From Turritopsis dohrnii (Eukaryota > Cnidaria > Hydrozoa > Anthoathecata > Oceaniidae), in the NCBI GenBank assembly GCA_027922465.2, contig BQMF02000295.1, forward strand, positions 310,001-374,000: a DNA stretch of 64,000 bases, read 5' to 3'. Position 1 is the first letter of the stretch, and the number at the start of each line of letters is the position of its first letter. The notes below the pieces were generated by a model that was not told where the DNA came from, did not search any database, and worked only from the letters and a program-made list of their open reading frames with translations. Below, piece by piece: positions 27,275-40,500 of the stretch. The position numbers were made by a program, and so were the translations under genes.

Positions 27275-27434
27275 TGTAATCGCACGTTGTATATGCTCGT
27301 GCAATTAAGGATAAATTTGTATTCGTTATTTCTGGACAAAAAATTTCACTCGTCCTACGGACTCGTGAAATTTTTTGTCCAGAAGTAACTCATACAAATT
27401 TATCCTTAATTGCACTCGACAACGCGCGATTACA
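27275..27434. repeat. Near-perfect 160-bp hairpin element
   Basis: Arms TGTAATCGCACGTTG..GTGCAATTAAGGATAAAT and GGACAAAAAATTTCAC are mirrored around a centre near 27355 (TCGTCCTACGGACTCG). Loop is under 15 bases. MITE or hairpin-forming foldback. Confidence 0.8.
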
Positions 27435-28410
27435 TATATCAATAAAACCTCTAGCTTTGATGACTAAACCTTCTATCGAGCTTTCTCCTGTGTATGAAAT
27501 TGTCCGAGATTTATTGGACGATTTCCAAATTATGCCAAAAACAAAATGAAAAGCAGTTAAAATGGATGCACGTTATATCAAATTGATGACATTAATGATA
27601 GCTAACAAAATAAGTCGGTTTCTATGGTAACAGCAATTGTAACAACGTGCTCATCATTTAAATGACTCAGCACTTTCCTGTCTGAAAATATGTTTTGTAT
27701 CTGTTTTGTTTTTCTATTTTATGCATATAGTTTTTCATTTTTTATCATTATTTTTATTTTATCCCGAAATACCTCACCGTCATTAATCTTAGCTAAACAT
27801 TTTTAGAAATTCATTTCATGACTTGTATTGTTTTAAAAGAACTGTATATATGATAACAATTTTCGATCATAGAAGAACAATGTAATTGCTACAAAAAGCG
27901 AAACATTACAAATTTCTATGCGGATTACACACACAAATGATGAAGTTGACAAGATTACGTAACGAGCTGTTGTTGATGACCAAACCAATATCCATCATCC
28001 ATCCATTGAATCGATAATTAAAATTCAAAATTAATTAGATACATCTATTGTTATGACCTAATTTAATAAAAGCGTTATGTAACCAAATGACTGACGACCA
28101 AGCTTGAACTTTTATCGTTTTTATGACTGAAAGAACGAAGAGAATATACATGAAAAGAATTGACACATTGATCATTACTTTTAACTTATACAAAATTGCA
28201 AACATAAATACCATTTATACACAAAATTATCCAAATATTTCTATGGGAGCATTCAACTAAAAAAATGTGAGTATTCAGAAGATAATCTTCTATCAGTTAT
28301 TTATGTAAACCTGTCATGTGTTTCTTGCCTCTTCTAAACACGTCTCTCCTTCTGTGTGTCTGTCTTCAAAAATCTCTCCTCGTGGGTTTCTCTCTTTCAT
28401 CATACACTAT

Positions 28411-28537
28411 ATAGTTGACTCTCGTTATCTCGAACATCTCAAATAAAAACCGTCAGCATTTACAACCCGCTGCAAGTCTCGTTATCCCGAAGTCGAACAT
28501 TTTATCCGGTCCGTCGAGAGTTCGAGACTCGACTGTA
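28411..28537. mobile_element. Small pogo/Tigger-like MITE
   Basis: Left end TATAGTTGACTCTCG and right end CGAGACTCGACTGTA are imperfect inverted repeats bounded by TA. The motif GTCGACTCTCG is typical of pogo/Tigger termini. Interior about 100 bp, non-coding. Confidence 0.5.
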
Positions 28538-29115
28538 TTTTATTATTTTTCACTTATATGTTTACGCTGACTTTTAATGGCGTTGTTTTTTCTGAAACGG
28601 CTGAGATGGGATGGTGTTAAGGTTTGCCTGTGAGATGGCGGAAACTTGAAAAAAGAACGCCAAAGGGGAATCACGTGGTAATATTGAGGGTTCTTAACTT
28701 TGATTCATAAACATAAAGTTTTCAAACGCTTCATGTTATGTCTCATTTTCGAATTGTTAGATCGATGCACTGCTGTTTCCATAGCAACACATACGCAAAA
28801 CAATTACCGACTGCAGTTTCTTGCTTCGGGAAATCCGTTTTTGTTGAAATGTTTTGTGTCTTTTTTCTGAAATTACCGATATGTTTTACTTCTAACAAAG
28901 TTTCTAGCTACAAAGCGCCAAGGAAATGTGAAAAGTACTACTAGTAGTAATTTAACCGGAATGTTTATAGTTCATATCCGAAGAATTTGGAAGAAGGCTC
29001 AAAAATAAGTTTCTTCTCCATCAGGTTCTAGCTGCAAGCCAGGTTTGCTTACGTAAATTTCAAAACACAACGATATTAACGATTATAACACTTACGATGT
29101 GTTTTGTTGTTATAG

Positions 29116-32100
29116 GGATTCAAAGTTGAGATTAACATATGGTTTGCTGCTTATCTGCTTCGCATTGACAACAGTTGCAAATTCCCAAGAAAGTATGAAC
29201 TTTTAAAATCAATTTCGTCATTATTTTCAAAAGACAATAAAATTTTATTTCGTGATTTTGCTTTCTCCCGTTGCTTTTTATTCGGTTGTTGTCAAGAAAG
29301 TTTCTCAGTTCACTTAAAACTGGTGATACAAAGCACATGCGACACACGTGGAGAGAATGGGCCCGATACTTTCCTGATGACATTTCCAGTGATCTTACAT
29401 AAAAACATTTTTATTCGCTCAGAATAGTTTGTCAAAGATTTTATAATGCAATTTGAAAAGAATTTGAATGTTATGCATCACTCCTACTAAAAGCATTTCT
29501 TTATCTGATGCTTTCTTCTTTAATAGCTGATCCTCCTGCAAGACAACCAAAGATCGTCAACTATGGGCCTTCCGATACAAGCGTAGAGGTCAACACACCA
29601 TTTACGCTTCTTTGTAATGGTGGAACTTTTGGGCCACAGCAAGAAATAACATGGTATAAACTTCCGGGTGGAAGACGTGAATTAAAGGAAAAGATAAACT
29701 TTGACACAAATCCTGATTTTGAAACTGACATAGAAAACAGCTTGGTTGTTAAGAAAGCAAATGCTGAAAAACACAATGGCTATTATACATGTTCAGCTAA
29801 AACTGCGATAAATATAACCAGTCCTAGTTGGAATTTGCAAGTGACAATATCATGTGAGTGGAAATTATATATATATCAACATATACACATGTAGGTAATA
29901 TCAAAGATCTTAACCCACTCATTGATGCCAAATTTGGACAAACCTTATAGATAAATTTTTATTTGCTTCAAAGAAAATAGAGCCATTCTGAAGAGCCATT
30001 CTTGCCATTCATTCAATTTTGAATTTTGTATCATAATTTTGCATCATTAAGACTGGACGTAGTAAGATTTATCAGTAAAACTATTGGAAACTATGATTGA
30101 TTATGCTATCTTTTTTCTGTAGTTCTTGAAGATGATTTTGGTTACACTCCGAGAGATACATTCTTTTATGATATTGATGGGCATCGATTAGCTTGGTCCA
30201 ATTGTAAACCTCCTAAAGCATCACCTATAGCGCAAGTGACTTGGGTAAATGGTTCTAGTGGATATCCAATTGATAAAACAGACACACGGATAGAAATAAG
30301 AACCTTTTCAAGGGAAGGGACCTTCTCTCAGATTTTAATCCACAACGCAACAAAATACGATGTTGGGCGTTGGTCTTGCAAAGTTGTGCACCGACTGGGA
30401 AACAGAGAAACATTTTTTAATGTTCGATTATATGGTATTATTTATTACTTTATACTATTTACTAACTTTGTAAATTTTGCTTATATACATATCTTCATAA
30501 ACATCACTTTCATCTTAAGGCCCGCCTAAAGGTCCAAAAAATCTTCGTGTTAAAGAAGAAAGACTGAACGGCTTCATTATCGAATGGGATTACGTACGTA
30601 ATGATTTACTGTTTTACGATTTAAACATCGTAAATGTTGAAACCAATAAATTGGAAACTTTCCGTTTGGATGAAAATCCATCGTTTGTTGTATGGTATAC
30701 AACATATGAATTCAAAAACTTGGAGTTGGGAAAAGAATACAGGATACAGATCAGAGCCACAAGTGAACTCAATCAAACTGGGTTTTGGAGCGATCCATTC
30801 ACAGTCAGAACAGCTGATACAATTCAGCCAATAATCCTTACGCAGCCATCAAGTGCGCATATTGGTGAGGGAAAACCTTACAATGTTACTTGTGGTGTTC
30901 AAGCACTCCCACTGCCTGATTTTAAATGGTTTCGAAATGGAATTATAATTGGAGCTGGTGATGATCGTTACATACTTAATGGTGCTAACCTAACTATAAA
31001 ATCTGCACTTCATGGTTCAGATAATTCTGAAGCAAATTATAAGTGTCAAGCAACAAATTCTCTAGGTACAGTCATCAGTGATGAAGCAAAAATCGAAGTT
31101 GAATGTAAGTGCTATTTCATACTTTATCTCACTTTATTTTTTATACTTTGTCATCTCATTTTTGTTATTGCGGCTGATCATATCAATTCCCAAACAAATC
31201 TAAGTAATAGGTTAATTGCTATCAATGAATACTGTATAGTATACCATTTCTATTTAGGGTTAGAAGAAAAATTTCAACTAACACCTTCAAATAGGTTTTT
31301 CTATCAATCACAAAAGTTTTTAAGGCTAAGTGCAAGGCCACCAAAAGGCTCTACTGCTGAGATTGTGTGGCGAAAGGGAACAAAGAGAAAATTCATCCAT
31401 CCTCGTACTTTCCCACAATTTACAACAACTTTTTATAATGGTCCCAGTGGTGCCTTTCATTTTGCTTTGGATATCAGAAATTTGGATGTGACTATTGAAG
31501 ATGTTTACACTGTGACCGCAAGCAATCTTGGTGGTGTAAGAACTTCACAGTTCTTTTTAGTAATGGCTGGTATGTTGCATCTATTTATGTTTTTAACTTT
31601 CTTTCTGCCTAAGTTATTATTGATTTGTTTTTATGATTTTTAGGTGCTCCTGAGCCTATAAGGGAATTGAAATTACATAGTCAGACTCACGGACAAGTAG
31701 ATCTTAAATGGGACCCACCAAGAGCTGTACCAAAACTTCGAGACTTAGGATTTAGATTTAGACTTGATATTGAGTACTTTGAAATCTCCTATGTCAATAC
31801 TGAAACAGGCGAAGAAAAGATAGAGAAGTCATTTGGAGACTTTGTTGATACAGGTTTTTTTACAAGGCACCACATCATACAAGGACTCAAAGCTGGTGTA
31901 CGTTACCGTTATAAAGTTAGAACTATTGATAATGGATTACAAGTTAGCTCTTGGTCATCACCATTTATTCATACCATACGTAAGCTACCTCCTGTAACTT
32001 TCATCAAGACTGTTCACTGAGACATTGACATCTTTCATTCTGTACTTGAGTAATGACTTAGGTGAAATGTTTTGTTTGTTTTTTTGTTCTAGCGGAAAAT

Positions 32101-35100
32101 TTACCTCCTCATATCAAAACTGGACCACCTGATACTAAAGAAATTGAAATTGGAGAAAACTTTACAATGACTTGCATAGCTTCTGCTACGCCACCTGCAC
32201 TTATAACATGGTATAAAGATGATGTTTTTATTGCTAACAGCGACGCCAAATACATTTTGAATGGAATGAATTTAACCCTCAGCAATGTTCAAAAGGACAT
32301 GGCTGGAAAATACTACTGTAAAGCTGCTAATAAGCATGGTACGGTAGAGAGTAACAGAGGAAACATACAGATCTTGTGTAAGTTTTCTTCTTATGAATGA
32401 ATTTATAAACAGAAAAATATTTTTCCTGACTCTGCTATTGTTTTTATGACTTCATGTATATAATTATGTTTTTGTATTATGTTATAAACTTTTTCTTTAG
32501 TCTTCGAAAACGAATTTCGGTATACAAAATCAATAGCACCTGTGTATAAAGGTTCAACAACTACAGATGTTAGAATTTTGTGTCTGCCTCCGTTGAGTTA
32601 CCCAAGTGCAAAAGTATTCTGGTCTAATAATACAGATAGCTTCCTCAACGGTCCAAGGTTTATCAAGGATGATAACTATACAGTAAATGGGATTTCGTAT
32701 TTTTCGCTTGTCATTACTAATGCAGCTGAATTTGTTGGTACGAGGGTTGGATGTGCAGCTTACAATCCGAGGTTTGGCTTCAATGGAAGATTCAAGCTAG
32801 CCCTTACTAATTTAACTGTCTTTGGTATGTGATCTTAAATCGTGTGACATTCATGTGTTTTTGGGGTTTTTTTTTCAGTTGTTCATGAAATTCAAGAAAA
32901 TTATAAAATTATGTTTGTAGGTAAGCCTGAATTGAAAAAACCTGTAACATACAAGTGGCTTACTGGCCCAAAACTAGTTGTTAACTGGGAAAAAGAAAGA
33001 GCGGATTTCATTGCTTATATTGTACATGTGAAAGAAAACATAGAAGCTGCTAACAAAATTCTTGCCACTGTTAATGTCAATGTAACAACAGCAGAATTTA
33101 CGGGACTTCCAGTATCAGTTGATTTAAAAGTTGAAGTTCGTGCTATTGATATGGGAAATCAGATGAGTGATCCAGCTGTGGTTATAGTTAAAGGTGCGAC
33201 GTTTGTTTATTTGGTTGAATACTTTGTTTGTGTGTTTGTTTGTTTGTTTTAATATGGTCAGTTGATTGAAAATGTAACATTAATGTACCAATGCCTTCAT
33301 TCGAATTTCTAAAAATTCAATATTAACCATACTAATCACCTGTTAAATATTAATCATTGTTAACTGTTCGAATAATATTCAATTCAAATAATTGTAACAA
33401 TTTGACCTTTCTGAGATCAGTTCTCAAACTGGTTAAGATAAGCAAAAAAGTCAAATATGGAAATCCACATTGAATTTGAAGATACAGCTTAACTTTTGGT
33501 AAGAATTATTTATTTGTGTTGTATGTAGCTATTTATTATGTAAGTTCGTCATTGTATGTTGCTTTAATTGTTTTATTGTTTTTGTTATTTTAGCAGTTTC
33601 GCTCTATCCTTATTGCTTTTATGTTATTTTCCACAAAAACTAAACATTTTCTCCATGATGGTAGCAGTTGCAGACTGATATTATTTCTTTGAAATTAAAA
33701 TTTAGTAGTTAATTTTCAATCAAATGATATATTATTTCAAACAAGCAAACACGGCCGCATTGTCAGTACTTTGATTAAACTGACTATCTCCTTAGATCTT
33801 GGCGCCAAGAAAGTTGAAGTGACAAGAGACTTGCGCAATCCTGGTCCACAATTAAAGGAAGGACAAAGATACATCTATCGATGCAATTTCTCCGGTGATC
33901 CAAAGCCAACCATCACTTGGTTTAAGGATGGAAAAGACATCACTATCAAAAATGCAAGTTTTGAAGTTGCAGATGATAACAGAATATTAAAATTATTGAA
34001 TATTGATAGGAACATACATCCTGGAACATACCAATGCGTAGCCAATAACCTTTATTTTAAAGATATAAGAAGTACTGCGTCTAAACTCACTGTTACATGT
34101 AAGGAAACTCTTGCATTGTTCAGTTTATCTTATTGATTGTTCTTTTACTCATTTTTGCAAGTTTTATCTTCCTGTTTTTATCAACAGGGATTGACAATGT
34201 ATTTCAATACAGTGACGACGCCAAATACTTTTATGATCTTGATGGCTATCGAGCAGTCCGGTTTTCATGTGCACCACCCATCTCATCTCCACCGATCAAT
34301 CGTGCCACCAATTATCTTGTATGGCTAAAAGATGGAAAAATATTTTCAAAATTAGGTGCAAAAAGAAAATTGTTTGACCAAGCTGGAATTTTACGAGACA
34401 CCCTTGAATTCAATGCAACGAAAAGCGACATTGGCCAGTATGCATGTGTGTACATTCATCCTGCTGGGCAAAGGAGACACAATATGACATTAAACACTTA
34501 TGGTGATTAATTTTTTTTATTATTATTGTGTGTTTCATGAAGTTCTTAGCTTTTTCATGTTATAACCAACGATCTCTTTTCTTTAGATGGTCCATTACCA
34601 CCCAGTGATTTGAAAGTAAATGTGTCTCGCTTAAATCACGTGACAGTGACGTGGGTCGCACCATTGAATGAAGACGTTGATAATTATGTTCTGACTTACA
34701 AATTGGGTTCAGGCGAAACAAAAGTGGTTGTATCAGGAACTACTCATCTCTTCAAAAACCTCCAAGAAGAAAGGAATTACGAGATCTCTGTAGCTTCACA
34801 AAAAGATGGCAAGCAAAGTTTAGTCATCAAAACTAGCTTTACGACAGTGAAACCACCTGGTAAGCAGTGTTATTGCAGTTGTGATGATAGATCAATTTCA
34901 ATCCTTGATTTATATTTTCTCTGATTTGTATGTTATTTAGGCGTTCCTACCGAAGTGAGAGATGTGACTCCAGAATCAATCACAAACTCTTCAGTCATCC
35001 TGGTATGGAAAGAGCCAAGCGATAAAAAAGGAAATTTGAAATTAGTCTACGTTCTGATATTTTGTCAAGGCTCGAATTGTGAAACATTTGAATTAGAGGA

Positions 35101-37124
35101 AACACGAAAAGAAATTAAAGATCTCAATCCTGAGACTACTTATAGATACGTCATCACGGTACGTGGCGAGTTACACGAAGGACCCACTGTAAGAGGAGAA
35201 TTCACCACCACAAGCAATGAAGGTATGTTCACCAAATTACATTTTTTTTTTTGAATCACCAGCCCCACTCAAGGCCGAAGTGGGGCTGCATAGTCCGGAT
35301 GCTCATCACAGCGTTAATCTCCCCGATTAGCCTTCATTTTCCCCGAAATACATCAGGGAATCGAGCTAGTATCGTGACTTTTTCAACACCCGACCTAGCG
35401 GGGTTTGAAACCTCAATATTGGGCTCCTAAGCTCAATGCTTTAACCACTAAGCCACTCCTGCATACAGTTACTATCCAATTCTTATCCTGCTCCCTTATG
35501 AAGCATGATTATATTGCATTCTGTCTCTGTAGGTCCTCCACCTGTCGAAGATTTGAAAGTTGATGGGAAAAAATGGAATTCCCTCGAGATATCATGGAAA
35601 AGACCATCTGAAAAGTTTGCTAAAGTTGCGAAATACGTGCTGTCTGTAACAGGAGGTGGCGACCAGAAAACACAAGAGATCGACAAATCATTGACTTATT
35701 ACAAAATTGAAAACCTGAAAGAAGGAACTACCTATCTAGTGGTAATGGCTTCCGCTGATAAGTCAGGTCGTAAAGGTGTGACGACCAAAATCTCCGGAAC
35801 TACTGTCGATCTTGGTGAGCATTGATTTCAAAATTGATGAACATGTGACATGTTCACGAACTTTCCTTGTTTTGGACTTTGAGTTTCATAACAGAAGAGA
35901 AGAATTGATGAAACATCGTTACTGTAGATGCTTCTGGTGGCATTACATATCAGTATCATCAATAAGACTTCCGATTTATTTTTATCTTTCCTGTATTTTT
36001 AGACGATCCAAGCGCACCAAAAGATATTCAAGTGAAACCCGAAAAGGGCTTTGAAAGTACCAAAGCAAGAATTACTTGGCAACCACCTGATGATAAAGAA
36101 CTTGGAAACAATTTACCGGATCGTATTTTTTATAGCATCAAATATTGCGAAGCGACAAACGAGGATAGCTGCGTGACAAAGAAGAACATTAAAACCACAA
36201 TTGTGACATTGGACAATCTAAAAGCTGATACCAAGTACACTTATGTTGCTACTAGTTACCGAGAAGATGGATTGCCAGGAAAAAGTACTTCAGGAGATTT
36301 CCAAACAATGAAAGGTATTGTGCCGCTTTTATAACTCGTCAACTTATTTCGACTGTGAAGTTGCTTGTCATCATTTCTTGTTCTTCAGATCTTGTATCGA
36401 AACCAACACGCGTAAGAGCTAGAGACACGCAACAACCGTCCACGTCCGTGTATGTTGCTTGGGATTACCCGGAAATTCTGGCTGGAACTGCAAAATCTGA
36501 TGTCAAATTTTTAATTACCTACTGTGAAAAATCCGATGGCAAAATAAAAGAAAATACTTGTAAGAAGGAAGAAATCTACGAAACGTCATTGATCTTGCGA
36601 AACTTAAAGCCATCCACCCAGTACCAGATTGATGTAGCCGCAGCTCATTCGAACGGGAAATACGGAGAGCCGGTTAAAATGTCAAAAAGTACGGCATCCG
36701 AATCAGGTAAATGAAGATTAAAATTCATTGGTTAAGAATAAAGTTTGTCTATTCCATCAAAACCTCCAATGTTGTACGTTTAGATTCGGAAGATGGCGGA
36801 GGAGTTTCAACAGGTGTCGTTATCGGCATTGTGTTGGCGATTATTGTCCTCGTCATCATAATTGGTACAGCAACATTCATGTACTTGCGAAAGGATGGCT
36901 CAAGCTCGAAAGATGTCACCACTGAAAAGCAACAGGCTTATAATAACGGTAATCCAGCCGCAGGACAAATGAACAGACAGCCTCGCATGGGAAACTATCC
37001 GCCTCAATATCAACTGAGAGATCCGTATCGTCAATATCACCCACACCAACAACAGCAGTACCGGCGGGCACCACCAAGACGAGGCGGAGATATGTATGAT
37101 ATGGAGATGGGCAGAAGGCGATAA
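29116..37124 (+). CDS. Single-pass receptor: 8 Ig and 8 FN3 domains in Ig-Ig'-FN3 modules
   Basis: Exons: 29116-29192 signal peptide; 29527-29853 Ig1; 30123-30434 Ig1'; 30520-31104 FN3-1 plus Ig2 fused; 31258-31569 Ig2'; 31644-31979 FN3-2; 32093-32377 Ig3; 32501-32824 Ig3'; 32921-33193 FN3-3; 33796-34098 Ig4; 34188-34502 Ig4'; 34587-34859 FN3-4; 34941-35222, 35533-35814, 36003-36314, 36389-36706 FN3-5 to -8; 36784-37124 membrane helix (VVIGIVLAIIVLVIIIGTAT) and tail rich in Pro, Gln, Tyr and Arg. About 1750 residues. Ig domains show W and Y-x-C (WYKDD, YYCKAAN). The primed domains form their own family (C-x-PP-x-S near the first Cys); Ig2' lacks both cysteines. Every internal exon is phase 1-1. 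The first exon begins one base after AG, so the start ATG is probably split as AT/G upstream. Role by architecture: cell adhesion or recognition at the plasma membrane. No named orthologue recognised. Confidence 0.88.
33194..33795 (+). other. 600-bp intron between FN3-3 and Ig4
   Basis: AT-rich, no repeat or coding feature recognised. It is the longest intron in this gene and separates modules 3 and 4. Confidence 0.5.
35243..35465 (-). repeat. tRNA-derived SINE in receptor intron
   Basis: Read on the minus strand the element starts GCAGGAGTGGCTTAGTGG, with A box TGGCTTAGTGG and B box GGTTTCAAACC about 35 bases later, then a tRNA-unrelated body and a terminal A tract (T run at 35242-35252 on the plus strand). 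It lies in the intron between FN3-5 and FN3-6, antisense to the host gene. Confidence 0.8.
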
Positions 37125-37408
37125 AAACATTTAACGCCACGAAGGGTGAAATACCTTTTCACACAATAGCGTTGATGGTGTGAAGAAATCCTAGCGTTGA
37201 TTGTGTTGATGGTTTTTGTAGATAGCATCGTAATTATAGAATACGCATGACACAAATCATATTAGTGCTTTTTTATTTTATCCCATTTCCAGCAAGAAAT
37301 CTAATATGGCTGACACAAAGTTTCCGTTGAAACGTCAATCAATCATTAACGAAACAATTTCTGAACGAATTTTAAATAAGCATGAGTATTAAGGTGGGAG
37401 GCCTGCTC

Positions 37409-37426
37409 AATAAACTACCAAATAAA
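37409..37426 (+). terminator. Polyadenylation signals after the Ig/FN3 receptor
   Basis: AATAAA occurs at 37409-37414 and 37421-37426, about 290 bases after the stop codon and 150 bases before the next FN3 exon. This supports a real transcript end here. Confidence 0.6.
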
Positions 37427-37574
37427 TCATTTAAAACCAGTTAATTATAAGCTAACAAGATGAGCTCATCTTTCTAATTATGCAAGTAAACCAAGTAAAT
37501 TCATTAAATTTATTAAAAGTCATTACAAACAAAGCAGTTTGACCAAACCTGGATGTAAATTCTCTTCACTATAG

Positions 37575-40500
37575 GTCTTCAAGCGGACGCGTCATTGGTA
37601 GTTCCTAACACAGTCGTGGTCACACCACTCAAGCATTCTGAAAGCAAGAGCATCATCATATTATGGGATCGACCTACCAACCACACTGGACAGCTATCAT
37701 ATTCTGTAACTTACTGCTTCAAGTCTCAATGTACAGACAGCAAAAGATTCAACAGAACAAATATAACATTGGACGGGTTATTAGCAGGAACAATATACAG
37801 TTACGCGATAACTGTTTATAACAATCTTGGTTTGGCAAGTGCGACAAACAGAAACGGCACTTTCGTAACCGCAAATTATAGTAAGAACGATTTACTTGCA
37901 TAATCACTCAATTAAATGTTCATTAGTAATCTGTACCATTATATTGTTATCCCCCGGCTTACAATATCTTATCATTTTCTATTGTGCATCATATCATGTG
38001 CGTACCACGTGTCGTAATATTTCTTATCATGTGCTTATCACGTGTCCTAACGTTCCTTTCCAAATGCTTATGACACAATTATCATGTGCTTATCATGAAT
38101 GTTTATCAGCCTCACTCTTAATTTAGTTTTTGATTTTTTTTAATCACTATACACATCTCCAGGATTTTTGAGACACTAATGTTTTGAAAAATCAAACGCC
38201 ACTTTGTTTAGATGCGTAGTATTGATTATAACTTTTTCCTGCAAACTGCAAATCACAATGAAACAATTTCTGATCATGTTCATCGAAGTATCACATCAAA
38301 ACGTTGGATAAGATAGTTTCCCAGAATTTCGACTTGCTCATAAACTCACTTTATACTCATTCATTATCTTTTATACCAGGCACATGCTCGTCCACACATT
38401 ATACCTGTAACATATCAAAGGCATGTATTGATAAGCAGAAAGTATGCGACGGCGTCACTGACTGTGCAGATAACTCTGACGAAATAAAATGCGGTAAGAA
38501 AAAATAAGATAATCGGCTGGAAAAACTCGTTTACACGTTTGCTTCTCATAAAGCAATTGTGTTTTCAAAAGCCTTAACTCAACCTCTCATTTTCCAAAGA
38601 TTTCTTGCGATGCCAGCTTCAATCACAACAATTAGGATAAATTATTCTTTTTTTAGTCAATCAGATATCTATTATTTCAGGTGTAATTGGATCTGTACAA
38701 AATGTCAGTGTGCTTCTCACAGAGTTTAATGAAAGCTCGTCTGTAGACATTACGTGGCAACATCCTGTGAAAACCAACGATCAGGATGTCAAGTTATTTC
38801 GCTATATGGTAACCTTTTGTCGTTTACATCGTCTTGACACTTGTAAGAACAGCAGTCTTACAAACGCACTTTCCATACGAGTTGATTCCTTGAGAAAAAA
38901 TGACACTTATCAATTTAAAGTCAGTGTTTTTGACGCCAACATGGTTGCTGGAGAGATTATTGAAGGAACGTTCAGAACAACAGCTCGAGGTATCCATTTT
39001 TTTTCCCTGATGTACGGAAATTTCTCAGATAAAACACTGCTTGTGATACTAGAAACCAACCTGTGGTGCTGATATTACAGGAGTGTGAAAGAGCTTACTG
39101 CAGAAGAACATTAATCTCTTCTTCCGCGCTTTTCATTTCCGGGGCTATCATTTGTTTTAATTAGATACCTGCAGAGCAACACATTTTACGTGCGGAAATC
39201 CACAGTGTGTACTTAATGGTACAAAGTGTAATGGCATACGTGATTGCGAAGACGGTTCTGATGAAACTTTAAGAGCTGGATGTTGTAAGTAATCGTGTAT
39301 AGATAAACATCTCGTTTGGCTACTTTCACGAAACGCACTTTACCTCTTATCAATGGTCTTTGAGTACTATTAGAAATTATGGCAATTAATTCCTTAGGAT
39401 TGTACAATGATTTTGTGTTCATAGCTTTACCAACTAAAGTGCCAACTTTACTGGAGGCGAAAGCGATATCAAGCACTATCATCAGAGTCTCTTGGACATT
39501 GATAAATTACCAACCAGACAGAGTTAAATCCTACATAGTGGAGATTGTGAATGTTTCGAATTCTGAGCAAGAAATTATAGCTCCTGCTGTCAGAGTTCAA
39601 AACTTGTCGGTGGAATTCGAGCAGCTGTCAGCCGATACTAAATACACTTTCCGTGTTCGAGCCAAGAATCCGTCTGGTGTTGGTCCTTGGTCAGCTTTGT
39701 TATCTGCAGTCACAATGGATCCAGGTACGCCTTGTTACATAGTTGATGTCTTTGAATGGCAGTCAGTGGAATTGGGATTGCGCCGCTTGGAATCTCGCAG
39801 TTAAATTTCCGAAACGTTAATAATGAAATTATCATTTTTATGAGAATAACGTTTCCCACATGCTCATAAGTATTGACTTTATCGAACGGCTTTTGTAAAT
39901 TATATGTCTATTTCTGTAAATTTTATTTTCGGATACGTTTCAGGTGTAATTGGATCTGTACAAAATGTCAGTGTGCTTCTCACAGAGTTTAATGAAAGCT
40001 CGTCTGTAGACATTACGTGGCAACATCCTGTGAAAACCAACGATCAGGATGTCAAGTTATTTCGCTATATGGTAACCTTTTGTCGTTTACATCGTCTTGA
40101 CACTTGTAAGAACAGCAGTCTTACAAACGCACTTTCCATACGAGTTGATTCCTTGAGAAAAAATGACACTTATCAATTTAAAGTCAGTGTTTTTGACGCC
40201 AACATGGTTGCTGGAGAGATTATTGAAGGAACGTTCAGAACAACAGCTCGAGGTATCCATTTTTTTTCCCTGATGTACGGAAATTTCTCAGATAAAACAC
40301 TGCTTGTGATACTAGAAACCAACCTGTGGTGCTGATATTACAGGAGTGTGAAAGAGCTTACTGCAGAAGAACATTAATCTCTTCTTCCGCGCTTTTCATT
40401 TCCGGGGCTATCATTTGTTTTAATTAGATACCTGCAGAGCAACACATTTTACGTGCGGAAATCCACAGTGTGTACTTAATGGTACAAAGTGTAATGGCAT

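Larger units (their letters stand above)
23919..29115. other. 5.2-kb intergenic region rich in small repeats
   Basis: No gene supported. It contains the tandem duplication at 25802, the palindromes at 26276 and 27275 and a TA-flanked element at 28411. AATAAA at 24555-24560 could serve the MGAT4-like gene. Small frames such as 26121-26405 and 26955-27212 lie in or beside repeats. Confidence 0.5.
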
